Below the pieces are notes generated by a model. It worked only from the letters and a program-made list of their open reading frames with translations. It made no database searches and was not told the origin of the DNA. A program made the translations under genes and the position numbers. Shown here piece by piece: positions 24,762 to 35,625 of a DNA stretch of 64,000 nucleotides; within the stretch, counting starts at the first letter, position 1; each line of letters opens with the position of its first letter. The DNA comes from Vigna angularis (lineage: Eukaryota > Streptophyta > Magnoliopsida > Fabales > Fabaceae), in assembly GCF_016808095.1 (NCBI RefSeq), contig NC_068977.1, positions 682,001-746,000 of the forward strand, given 5' to 3'.

Positions 24762-24768
24762 TATAAAA
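24762..24768 (+). promoter_or_regulatory. Possible TATA box of the WOX-like gene
   Basis: TATAAAA in CTATAAAACGAGG, inside the captured segment about 60 bases from its left edge. It is followed by a leader with repeated GAGATCTGAACG motifs and a GAGTAAGC splice donor at 25008/25009. The acceptor TTTATGCTTTAG at 25627 would join this leader to the coding exon, giving a 5' UTR intron of about 618 bases. Promoter assignment is inferred. Confidence 0.4.
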
Positions 24769-25646
24769 CGAGGTGCTAGCCGCGTTGGGCGACACTTCGA
24801 AACGTTGAGATTTTAGAGCATCTGAGAGAGAGATCTGAGCACTGAGAGTTTTGAGTGTGAAAACTTTGCGAGATCTGAACGAATGAGTGTGAGAGCTTGT
24901 GAGATCTGAACGCCTGAGTGTTGGAGATTGGAGATCTTGAACGCGAGATCGGGAGCCCTTTCTAGCCAAACTTCAATCTTCCCGTTCCAAGGTTTTGCTC
25001 CGCCTCGAGTAAGCACTTCTTTTCTCTTATATCTTCATTTTCTTTACCCAGCTTCTCCTTCTCCTTTACTTCTTCCTTCTTCTCTTTCCTTTCTTCTTTC
25101 TGCTTCCTTTCATGTACTTTTCTTTTTCTTTTTCTTTTCTGAGCTTTCATTTCTCGCAATAATATTCTGCTTTCTTCTTTACTTTCTGCTTGTTATTTTT
25201 ACTTCTGCTCCTGCATTTACTTTCTTCTTCTTCTATTTTCCTTTAATTAACTAAATCTAAGAACACACTGCCTTAACAAGATAAGGGGTATATCGGCTGG
25301 AAACCAGACGTTAATCTCCCCTCGATTGAGGGTATGGCAGAGACAATCGGGTAGAACAACGCCACGTACCCCATAAAAACAGAAAACTTAAAAAGAGAAA
25401 TTTATTTGTATGAACCGGACATGGACAATAATGGACAAAGACAAATGGACATAGATCCGTTTAGGAACCTTTGCGAGGACCGTGAAACAGACCAGAGACT
25501 AGACACCGAAACAACAAAGACCGCCTGGACAAAAAAAAAAACCTAAAAGAAAACGAAAACAAATAAAGAAAACACTGAATATTTTGTTTTGTTCTTTTTA
25601 TTTTATTTCATTATTTTTATGCTTTAGAAATACCCTGAGAAGGAGG

Positions 25647-26215
25647 ATGAGTGGGATGGAAATGGAGAGATACACCAGTCAGCGGTGGCGTCCAACTGAC
25701 GATCAGGTCAGAATGATGACCAACATATATAATTATGGGGTCACACTTCCAAGCAGAGCCCAAATCGTCGAGATTGCGTCTCGACTCAGGGTTTTTGGAG
25801 AAGCCAGTGAATACAACGTGCATTGCTGGTTCAACAATCACGGCAATCGGGTCAGGCGCCTACAAGCGGAGCTAGACCCTACTGGCACCGTCTTTTCCAT
25901 GTTACCGCAGTACATGTATGGTAAGAACCCTGATTAGATCTCTATTTTTGTTTTGAAATTTACTCTTCCTTCTCTATTATTATTATTATATATTTTTTTT
26001 TTCATTATTGACACAAATTTTTGTTAGAAGAATATAACTGGGTAATCATGAGGGCGCCGAGGCTGCTGGATTTGTTCCCCGTTCCGATCATCATCGACGA
26101 CGACAAGGAGGAACGACAAATCCCTTCACCCATGCTTCTCACATTCCGAACCAGAGCTCCCTCGACGGAGCTCTCCCTTAGACCACCACAACCCGCTCGA
26201 GAATTTTTTCAGTAA
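25647..26215 (+). CDS. WUSCHEL-related (WOX-type) homeobox protein carried inside a retrotransposon
   Basis: Exons 25647-25920 and 26028-26215 (GTAAGA...TTAG intron of 107 nt) encode 153 aa. Residues 12-73 form a WOX homeodomain: RWRPT at 13-17, a Q-x8-G-[VI]-x2-P-S-x2-QI block, LRVFG at 47-51, and recognition helix NVHCWFNNH at 57-65. Homeodomain Trp48, Phe49 and Asn51 are kept, but position 50 is Asn instead of the usual Gln. Exon 2 encodes LLDLFPV (104-110), close to the WUS-box TLxLFP, and ELSL (139-142), an EAR-like repressor motif. WOX proteins are plant transcription factors controlling stem-cell maintenance; a role here is inferred from family only. ATG 25647 follows a good acceptor. 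The last codons could instead splice (CA|GTAAAT) to 26532, lengthening the C-terminus. The gene lies antisense to its host retrotransposon, is free of stops, and is shorter than canonical WUS/WOX proteins. It could be functional or a recent capture. Confidence 0.8.
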
Positions 26216-26415
26216 ATTTTTATTTTTATTTTTATCTGTAACTTAACGATCACCAGTGATCGAACCCCGAACATCCTTTATTTGCTTTTGTTTATTTGCC
26301 TTATTTTCCCTTTTTTTTTATGGACTGTAATATTTAACGATCACTTATGATCGACTCTAGAACATCTTTATTTTAATTATGCATTGTAATATTTATCTGC
26401 CCTGCTAGTTTGATG

Positions 26416-26503
<88 letters not shown>

Positions 26504-27275
26504 ACATATATTTCTAACGATTTATTTACAGGTTATCGTCTTACCAAACTCAAGAGTATCAGAAGAGAAAAATCTCACAGAAACACAACCACCTGTTTGT
26601 AATTTTTTATTGTATTTATTTAAAATATATATATATGTACTTGTTCATAAATTCATATTAATTTATTACAAAATTTTGAAATTTGACTCAGAGTTATTCT
26701 CAACTATTTTTATTTTTATTTGGTCCAAAAGAAGAACATAATAAGTTATCAACGAGTTTGAAACGCATTAAAATTATGTCTAAAATTTATCAAGATTTTA
26801 ACGATACTACAATACTCGATGAGGTAAACAGAACACGAATTTGCCCCAATTTTAAAACAACCTTTGTGTTCGTAGACTCAAAATTAACCAATAGGATTTC
26901 ACATTAAGGCAAAAATAACAAAGTATTAATGAACTTTGAAAACACAAAACACATACGTTTAACACAACCTGAACTGGGTGAAACTGAAAAATTAGGTTGG
27001 CTCACAAAGACATTGAAAACAAAAGACATATGAACGGGAGCCGAATCTGGCTTAGACACATAGAGGTTGATAACCCAAAAATGATACATGTTAATGAAAT
27101 GAATGAATGTTTAAGGTTGAACGCGACAGGATTAAAACATTAACTTGATGACAAAAACGGTTTAAACAGTGTTTAGGCTTAAACACGAGCGAAGGACCAA
27201 ACATGGCACATCAGGTTAAGACAGGGAGAATTAAACTCATAGTGATAACAAATTTATTTTTTATTTTTTTAACCG
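26216..27275. other. 3' part of the captured WOX segment
   Basis: Contains a (TA)n tract of about 80 bases (26419-26499), a possible final exon from 26532 (preceded by TTTACAG), and about 550 bases with no recognised coding homology. It ends at the direct repeat TTTTTTTAACCG (27264-27275), after which gag homology resumes immediately. Confidence 0.6.
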
Positions 27276-27815
27276 TAGTCATGGTGTACAATCGGAGCAA
27301 GTGCTCGAACCTGTCAGCATACTCAGTCACGACATATTTCCCGGTATTAACTGAAGGAATTCAATCTCCAGGTCATACCTTACACTGTAAGGCAAGTACT
27401 CAGTATATGCTAGCTCTTTCTCATCTGGACATCTCTTAGCACTATAAATTCTCTCAATGTCTCTAAACCCATGATCAGCTTCATCCGTACTGCACTTCCC
27501 ATCAAACCGGGCTGAATTGTGTTACAGAAAACTTTCCAAGTTCCACTCTTGGACCGGAATAACATAAGAGAAAACACCTTAAACGGTTCTGCCACTAGTC
27601 AATCAATTTAATGAATTGCCTTTGAGTGTTCTCAGATGTTACTCTCGCGTTCTCGGCAAATACCCTTGCGACTTCTTGATTATGCAGGGTTATGGTATTT
27701 TACTCCACCAATGCAGCATTATGTTCTTGCAACGCTTGGAACACCGCATTCAGCATCTGATTAGAGTCAGACGGATAAACTCCCTGGGACGAAGGAGGAG
27801 AAGAAGTAGGTACCA
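27276..27815 (-). pseudogene. Degenerate gag N-terminus of the Tekay-like element
   Basis: Minus strand. It starts MVPTSSPPSSQGV at 27815 and shows the same blocks as the intact Gag at 42552: an N-terminal Asn/Gln-rich coiled coil, SENTQRQ, ESFL, CPDE, LAYTEYL, EYADRFEHLLRLYTM. Frameshifts and an in-frame TAG near the start break it. Homology stops abruptly at 27276, the edge of the captured segment. Confidence 0.8.
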
Positions 27816-27940
27816 TCTTCTATTCATACAGAAAGAAAGACCATTAGCCTGACTCAAACCAACACAACTTCCAACCCGAGACCAAAGTACACAATCACAA
27901 ACGAAGCGCACCCACAACCTACAGGTTTCTAAGGAAGAAC

Positions 27941-27953
27941 TGCTCTGATACCA
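27941..27953 (-). other. Primer-binding site (tRNA-iMet) of the Tekay-like element
   Basis: Minus-strand TGGTATCAGAGCA, four bases from the 5' LTR: the initiator-Met tRNA complement used by most plant Gypsy elements. Confidence 0.9.
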
Positions 27954-27957
27954 TTAA

Positions 27958-30322
27958 TGTAACATCCCGATTATATAATAATCAATATTATATAATAAGG
28001 ACGTTAACATTCAAATATAGAGAACAGTCGGAATTTTGACGTGTAATTAAATGAGAAATTACAGTCATCCAGAAATAAAAGAAACTGAAAATTTAAACTT
28101 GAACATTTGAAAGGATTAAACACTACAAGTGTTTAATCAAGAAATTCTAAGAAGACTATCCTGCAATATCAGCAACCTCCAGCTCTTGGTCCAAGGAAAC
28201 TCCACGACAAGATCTGCTCCCATCCAAGTGGATGATCATCGCCAAAGAAACATACCCAAACAGCACGTAACAAAAACAATGCAAGGATGAGCTAGATATA
28301 AAAAGCATGTTATACATATAGCATAGATAATTCATATAATCATACTTAGATTCGTATAAAAGAACAATTAGAGCATACTCATTAAACCACAATTCACCCA
28401 CTTACACGACATGCAAAAGTCATTCAAACATGGTAGACTAACATCACAATACTTATTACTTTATACCCCGACTTGTTACTTTATAGACCGACTCGTCCGG
28501 ACTAGAATGTATGTAGAGCTGGGGCGGGTTGTGCACTTGTGATGGACCCTACTGCTTTGCAAAGCCATTGCCGAGGGGTTTCACCCGACCATACACAAGG
28601 TTAGTCCGTTACCGCGGAATAGACCTCCAGTGATAGCGTCTACCCTGGGACCTCCCTCTACTCCCACCACACACGTCAATCCTCTCTAAGTGAGAATGAA
28701 AGACCGTTGGAGTGTAGGGATAACCCCCCATATGGAAGCCTCTTACATTCATTCAATACACTAACTGATCCCACCGAGAGATCTTAATTTCCGATTTAAT
28801 TCCACCATTTTAAATCTCATGATATTTCTTTTGGAACCATGTACATCATAAACCACTTATAACCATACCCTTTCAACCAATCTGGATCACATGAAGATGC
28901 ATTCATAAATTGTAACCGAAATATTTAAATAACATAACTTACTGTTACTTTGAACCTTAACCCCAATTATGAAAAATCAGATACCACCATATTATCCCAA
29001 CATATTTCATACATTCACATAATTCATGTCATAGATAATATTCCAAACATTGGTACACATAATTCAATCAAAAAGCAAAGGAACTTAAAATTCAACATAT
29101 TTGTAAAATACTATTTGGACGAGCACTATTCACTGGACACTATTGGACGAACGCTCACTCAATGTTTTAAGGACGAACGCTCACTTCTATATCCAGGACG
29201 AACGCTCAAAGATTAAACCTCCTGACCGAACGCTACACTCACCAGGACGAACGCTCAACAATTTGGACGAACGTTCAACTATTCGGACGAACGCTCAACT
29301 ATTTGGACGAACGCTCAACTATTTGGACGAACGCTCAACAATTTGGACGAACGCTCAACTATTCGGACGAACGCTCAACTATTTGGACGAACGCTCAACT
29401 ATTTGGACGAACGCTCAACTATTCGGACGAACGCTCAACTATTTGGACGAACGCTCAACTATTTGGACGAACGCTCAACTATTTGGACGAACGCTCAACA
29501 TGTAACTTAAGGACGAACACTCACTAGGACGAACGCTCACTGGACGAACGCTCACTAGGACGAACGCTCACTTGGACGAACGCTCACTGGACGAACGCTC
29601 ACTGGGACGAACGCTCTCTGAGAAGGACGAACGCTCACTGGACGAACGCTCGCTGGGAAGGACGAACGCTCACTCAATGGGAGGACGAACGCTCGACAAA
29701 CACTGTTTGGACGAGCGTCCCATACTAAGACGAACGAACGCGGACGTTCATTCAGAAACGAACGCTCGACAGTTGGGACGAACGTTAGGCCGACCACTAT
29801 TTGGTCGAGCACTGTTGGGACGAACGTCCAATTTTGATTCACAAAATTGGACGTACGCGCGTTCTGCAGAAATTTTGCAGAAACGCACCAGAGTCCAGTA
29901 ACCCAGAAAACTTCATTTTTCAACCCAAAAATGCCCAGATTTGCTTCAAAGACAGTAAAATTCAACAATCAAACGAACAAAATCTAACTCCCCTTACCTC
30001 TTGAAGACTTCCTTTGATCTTGAAATGCAGAGTCTTAATCTCCTTCCAAATCTACAAGCTCTCCACTTCACCCTCCTACAGATGTTTTTGCAGCAACCAA
30101 TTTAATCTGCCAAACTCCAGCCCCCCCTTGAATCCATAAGTTCTTTAAAAGGGAAGGAAGATCCTGCACTGGTGAGACTCTTAAGCCTGCTGCCCCCGTG
30201 AAGCCCTTCCCCACTTCCAAGTAAAACCAAATTCTCCTCCTTTTTCATGGCATCCCGTGACTCCCTAAATGCTTCCCCCACTCCTTAAAAAAAATAAATA
30301 AAAGAAATACTAAGTCCTTACA
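27958..30322 (-). repeat. 5' LTR of the Tekay-like element
   Basis: 2365 bp; the pair of 22015-24363. The minisatellite (29117-29760) has a few more short units, and about 38 bp near 30190 is missing relative to the other LTR. Confidence 0.95.
29117..29760. repeat. GGACGAACGCTC minisatellite in LTR, second copy
   Basis: Same array as 23174-23735, with extra short units around 29575-29665, including a GAGAAGGACGAACG variant. Confidence 0.95.
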
Positions 30323-30960
30323 AGAACAATATATTATTTAGTGAGATTAGTATCTTACCCGTTACATAAAAAATGAACATCAACTGATCAAAGAAATTCC
30401 AAAACAAAACTTTCATAAAACAACAAATAATTTCTTTATGTAAATCTTATTCTTTTGATAATATCACAATCATTAATAGGAGTTATCATGAAAAGCTATC
30501 ATTTTGTGTCAAACATTAATAATTTTTCTTATTTCTAGGTTAATATGAGTTTTAAACTGGAGTGATATTAATAATATTTTAAAAAATTAAATATTTTTAG
30601 TTTCTAAATTTAGATTTAAAATTGAAAATTGTTTTTATTTTAAATTTTAATATATTTTTATTTTCAAATTTAAAAAATGAAAGAATATATTTTTCTTAAT
30701 CCAATTACATTAAATATTTGTATATGCTAAATAAGTTTTAGGATGAATTTTAATTGTTGGTACTATTTTCACATTTTGCAGTTTAAATATTAATTTAAAA
30801 CATCATTTAGTAAATATAAAAAAAATCAAAGTTAAAATATTAATTTATAAATATATTACATTTTAAAAAACAAATTTTAATTTCACGTGTAAATTTAAAG
30901 ACTAAAAATATACCTATTTTTATTTTAAAAGATAAACTTTAAATTTAAAATAATTTTATA
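30323..30960. repeat. Segmental duplication copy 2, middle piece
   Basis: Matches 10065-10740, including a decayed copy of the MITE at 10331. The similarity ends near 30960, where the block carrying the ERD7 gene begins. Confidence 0.75.
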
Positions 30961-31219
30961 AAATTAATTTATAAAATGAGATTTATATATCTATATATTA
31001 TAAATTCATGTTAAATGTGTAATATCAGATGTGAATAAAAATAATATTAAAAAATACAATTGAGACAAAGAGAGGGAGAAAGAGAACTCTGAGATATAGG
31101 GTTTGTTTTTAATTTTTGACAAAGAATGTTATGTTAACAGTCAATTCTTCTATTTTTTTTTTTTCAGATTTCCGTAGAAAGATAGAAACAGTCATAAAGA
31201 TAATTTGGTAAAGTTGGAG

Positions 31220-31420
31220 ATGTAGGGAAAATACATGGAGGTGGAGGAAAACATCTCAGAAAAAGAAGATACTTTTGGGAGAAAAAGGAGTTATCATTTT
31301 CCTGAAGAAAAACCTTCTGTTGACAAATCCATCTCCATTAACACCCCAAAGAAAGAACATGGCAAACAGAGCAAAAACAGAGATGAGTTGCCCAGCCTCC
31401 AAGGTGCAGCCACAATATAA
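31220..31420 (+). promoter_or_regulatory. Upstream ORFs in the ERD7 leader (start-stop ATGTAG and a 61-codon uORF)
   Basis: A start-stop minimal uORF, ATGTAG, is at 31220-31225. It is followed by ATG at 31235 opening a 61-codon frame to 31420, which overlaps the proposed main start (31359) in another frame. If both are in the mature leader they should depress translation of ERD7. The 61-codon frame is hydrophilic and rich in Glu and Lys. It could alternatively be a first coding exon joined by an intron not recognised here. Confidence 0.45.
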
Positions 31421-33150
31421 AAGCTCCATACCCCATGCAGGTTTTCAAGAGTTGCAGAAACCCAAAACTCCCACACAAGATCTTGTGGTACAGATACCAG
31501 GATGCAAAGTTCACCTGATGGACAAAGGAGAAGCCCTTGAACTGGGTCAAGGGCACTTCACAATCATGAGGGTGATGCAGCAGAACGTGGCACTAGCAAC
31601 AGTCATAAAAGTCGGAACCAGTTTTCAGTGGCCCTTGACAAAGGACGAGCCAGTGGTAAAGGTGAATGATCTTCACTACCTCTTTTCTCTGCCTGTGAAA
31701 GACGGTGGTGAGCCTATGAGCTATGGTGTGACCTTTCCTGAACAGTGTTATGGGAACATGGGGATGCTGGATTCTTTTCTGAAGGATCATTGTTGCTTTT
31801 CTGGGTTGGAAAGGAGCAAGAAGAGTGACCTTGATTGGGAGGATTTTGCCCCAAGGGTTAAGGATTACAACCACTTTCTTGCCAGGGTCATTGCAGGAGG
31901 GACTGGTCAGATTGTTAAGGGTATCTTCATGTGCAGCAATGCTTACACCAATCAGGTTTGGTTTGATTTATCTGTTGAATAACACCAGCACTTTACTGGT
32001 TTTTCTTTTTCTGTTTTGCTTTCTTTCAACTTACCAAAACAATTGTTTCATTATGGTTAAAAATGATTTTGAGTTGAGATGATTTATGTTTAAATGGGTT
32101 CAGTTTAAAAGTAGGTTGTTAGCATAATTCAATATAACTTTTTTCATTCGATGAAAAAACATTGACTATGTTGTGTTAGAATATGAAATCTTTTGGTGTT
32201 TCTCTTATATTACTCCTTAGTTCTTACAATATGAAATCTTGATGTTAGGAAGATTGAGTGGGATTGAAACATTGACTATGTTGTGTTAAAGTCAAATTGA
32301 ATGTGAGACTTTTGAGTTGTGAGTATGGTGCATCAAGGTCCTTATTTATGAAAATAATGAAGTATGAGATTTTCAGTCAACAGCTTGGCTTAGAATAAAA
32401 TTTGAGGTATATGCTTTGTTCTTTTTCCCCTCATTTGGAAAGAAATAAATAAATCATTATGCTTTTCATCAAAAACGTGTTAAGAAAAGCAGGTCCAGAA
32501 AATGGGGGAAGCGATCCTAAACAGTGCTGCAGAAAAGAACAATGCTAACCTGGTCAGACAAAGTATGAACAACAGGAATGATGCCACAAAGAACAGTGGA
32601 ATGAACGAAAACCTCAAACGGTATTGAAACATGTGATGAGATTGAGTTATACTATGTCATGAGTTCATGTTTAAGGATTAAAGTATTGACTATAAGAACT
32701 TTCCATTTTCATATATGTACAATTACAAACTAAGTTGCATTACTTTTCATGTTTGCAATCTAGTGTGAGAGAGCTGACAAATATGACAGAAAAGTTAACC
32801 AAATCTTTGCTTGATGGTGTTGCAACAACGAGTGGATCAGTGATGACCCGTGTGCTTAAATCCCAACCAGGACAGGCATTACTAAAGATGCTTCCTACAG
32901 AGGTGCCATTGGCTTCCCTTGATTCAGTCAGTAAGTAACACTTCTCAAACAAACCAAAGTTTAAGATCCTTATTGTTGCTGTCTTGGATACCTAAATAAG
33001 CACCATAAGCTTATCTCATTCTTTTAAACAAGCACCATCAACTTGATCTCTGTTTCTAATGACAGCTAGAGTTTTTGAAGCAGCTGAAGCTGCTGAAAAG
33101 CAAACCTTTTCTGCCACCTCCAAAGCTGCAACCAGAATGGTTTCTAACCG

Positions 33151-33206
<56 letters not shown>

Positions 33207-33616
33207 ATATTGCTTGAAAAATAATATAGCCAAAATTTGTAGTTGAATACGCATTGACATATTTATGCCTGAAATTGAACTCTAAGTAACTTGGACAACA
33301 CTTTTTCTCCATTGTGATGATGACTTAAATTATACACCTTGAACCTTTTAGTTTTGAACAGTTTAAATAGGAAAACAAATACACCCTATGTTGAACACCT
33401 ATGTTGTGGATACATAAATGTAACCTTAGCTAAAATGGATGGTTTGGCAACAGGTTTGGCGAAGAAGCAGGAGAGGCTGTGTTGGCAAGTGCAGGACATG
33501 CTGTTAACACTGTTAGGAATGTCTCTGTGATTTGGAAAGCCATCAATCCAGCCACTTCTGCAAATGCCGCTGGAGCACTCACAAATTTTGCCAGGAAAAT
33601 AAAGGCTTCATTATAA
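31359..33616 (+). CDS. ERD7 / senescence-dehydration-associated protein, five exons
   Basis: Plant senescence-domain protein of the EARLY-RESPONSIVE TO DEHYDRATION 7 family. These are membrane- and lipid-associated proteins induced by dehydration, cold or senescence, related to animal spartin. Model: 31359-31955, 32493-32620, 32764-32930, 33066-33150, 33454-33616, encoding 379 aa, all GT-AG with phases that agree. Conserved N-terminal blocks are VVQIPGCKVHLMDKGEALEL, FQWPLTKDEPVVKVN and HYLFSLPV. The C-terminal senescence domain has ARVIAGGTGQIVKGIF, SVRELTNMTEKLTKSLLDGV, EAAEAAEKQTFSATSKAATR and FGEEAGEAVLASAGHAVNT. The gene lies within segmental copy 2 and has no counterpart in copy 1. The fourth donor sits at the very edge of an (ATT)n tract. 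The start is the first ATG in the main frame; upstream ATGs are out of frame. Confidence 0.9.
33152..33206. repeat. (ATT)n microsatellite at the start of ERD7 intron 4
   Basis: About 18 ATT units directly following the exon; the splice donor GTATTATT is itself the first repeat unit. Confidence 0.95.
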
Positions 33617-33756
33617 AATCTAACCATGTTGCTTTCTGTTTCACATAGATGAAGTGAACGCCAAACATAACTATATATCTATAATCTTTTTAGTAGTTAT
33701 ATGAGTATTCTTGTTCTGATAAAAGGCACAAGTATTGCTGTATGAACTGGTCATCC

Positions 33757-34870
33757 CTAGGCATACCATAGAAGAACCAAACTATGTGAAGTGTTTACAT
33801 GAAAAAACTCCCAATGTAAATAAGAGAGCATCACAGTACAATCATTCTAAAAGTATTTAGTACCACGGAACTTGCGTTATTAATTTAAGGTTTAAATATT
33901 TAATTTTTATTTTCGTCGACTTTGTATAATGTGAGATTTATTATTATTTTTGGATATTTATTTAATGTGAGATTTATTATTGTTTTTGGATATTTAACGT
34001 GGTTTCAATTTTCTTAATTTATGTTTAATTTAATAATTTTTTATCACATCGTCTAAATTGTTAAAGGTAGATTGTACATGTTAGCAGTGTTTGAATAAGA
34101 AATTTGTTTTTCTTTACGTGGTCTCTCCAGTTAGGTGGAATTAATCTAATTAATTGTATACTAGAACTGAAATCAATTGTATACTAGAACTGAAATCGGC
34201 CATAAAAAGAGTTTTTGAAATAGGGTTTGTGAACTGAGTTTTTTTGTGAGATTTTTTATTGATTTTGCAAAGTCTTCCCTGATACAGAAATCGTGTTTGT
34301 TGCTTAATAATGTATCTGATTGTCGATCGAAATCGTGTTTGTTGCTTAATAAGGTATGTCTGATTGTGCATCTTCTTTGTCTTGTTGATATTGAATTTGT
34401 CATTCCTTACATGGTAATGGTTAAAGGAGAATTGAAATAATGTCCATTTGCAATTATTGTAAAATAATGATGATAAAAAAGACAATAATTTTAAAAAATG
34501 CTAGAATACAATTTTGGATTATCTTAACTATAAGATTATATTAATAATAGCATATTTAATTATTTTTAATAAAAATATTTGTTGATAATTAATATTGTTT
34601 TATTTTTGTGTTGAATAATAGATTGATTTCGCTGATATCATTTGGTGTAAGTATTTTAAATGCAGTTAAAAAAAGATATTGATAAAAGGAACGGTATTAT
34701 TGTCGGAAAAAGAAAAAAGATTTATGAATACAATTCTTAATAAGAGTTATCAAAATTTTGATAAAAAGAATACACTTGTTAATAAGAGTCATTTATATTT
34801 ATATTGTTGGTATAATAAACATAGTTATTGTTTGAAGTGATTTTACAATCACATTAATTCTAATACGACA
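33757..34870. repeat. Segmental duplication copy 2, right piece
   Basis: Matches 10755-11720 from CATACCATAGAAGAACC onward. It contains a local tandem duplication of about 41 bp (AATCGTGTTTGTTGCTTAAT at 34289 and 34330). Non-coding. Confidence 0.8.
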
Positions 34871-35330
34871 ACGATACGAAATTATGATGCATCGAAGTTT
34901 GAGGTATACGATTTCTTTATATAAAAACGTTACCTCCCACTGCATTCGTAATTTTTTTAAATCTGGTGTGTAATTTAACCTCTAAACCCAATTTTGAAAA
35001 AAAGAACATAGTATAATTATACATGTATACAACTATTTCTATTTGTAACTTATTTTTATTTATTTTTCTTTACGCTTCTCATAAATGTGTTCCATAAAAT
35101 CAAGGCAGATAAACTTTTGTATTTTCTCTGATTTGACGTAACAGAATTATTCTGTTTTGCGTTAGAAAAGAAATTAATAAGGATAACGCAGATTAGATAT
35201 CGCCACCAACATGGACTCCTCTCTTCATGCGTCATACCTTACGTAACATTATACATACACTTTATTATGTCCTTTCTTTTCCTACACTATTTTATTCTAC
35301 TAAAATTATTTCTGACAATTTATGTATACC
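34870..35330. repeat. Upstream block shared by two oxidoreductase paralogs, copy A
   Basis: About 450 bp that recurs at 53310-53820 plus 54089-54140: TTTCTATTTGTAACTTATTT, TGTTCCATAAAATCAAGGCA, ATGGACTCCTCTCT and TACGTAACATT are shared. In copy A it lies about 0.8 kb upstream of the first oxidoreductase gene. Confidence 0.75.
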
Positions 35331-35405
35331 AACTGAAAAAAGAAATAAAAAAAAAAATTATATAAATATAATAAAAGGTGCTATAAGAAAGACAGATAAA
35401 GAAAA

Positions 35406-35625
35406 GGTTTAATCATTCACGAAGTCCTTTTTTTCGCGTGAAATCTCAATTTAGTCCCTTTGTTTTTGGAAATCTCAAGTGGGTCCCAAATTTATGAAAA
35501 TTGTAACAATTGGATCCTTTCCGTTAAATTGTCTCCAACGTTTGAGACCCAATTGAGATTTTAAAAAACAAAAAGACTAAATTGAGATTTCACGCGAAAA
35601 AAAGGACTTCGTAAATGATTAAACC
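35406..35625. mobile_element. Foldback MITE with 9-bp target duplication (Mutator-like)
   Basis: 220 bp with about 50-bp terminal inverted repeats (GGTTTAATCATTCACGAAGT ... ACTTCGTAAATGATTAAACC) that pair almost perfectly. It is flanked by the exact 9-bp direct repeat TAAAGAAAA (35397-35405 and 35626-35634). Non-coding. It sits about 310 bp upstream of the first oxidoreductase gene's TATA box. Confidence 0.88.

Larger units (their letters stand above)
22015..30322 (-). mobile_element. Tekay-like Ty3/Gypsy LTR retrotransposon carrying a WOX-type homeobox gene
   Basis: LTRs at 22015-24363 and 27958-30322, flanked by the perfect 5-bp target duplication AGAAC (22010-22014 and 30323-30327). A tRNA-iMet primer-binding site (27941-27953, minus) and a polypurine tract next to the left LTR fix the orientation as minus. 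The interior is only 3.6 kb. It keeps a degraded gag start (27276-27815) and the very end of pol with a broken chromodomain (about 24400-24480). All of PR-RT-RH-IN is gone, and in its place is a 2.57-kb segment bounded by the 12-bp direct repeat TTTTTTTAACCG (24690-24701 and 27264-27275). That segment holds a WOX-like gene on the opposite strand. The LTRs are about 99% identical apart from minisatellite and one 38-bp indel, so insertion was recent and must have been trans-mobilised. Confidence 0.92.
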
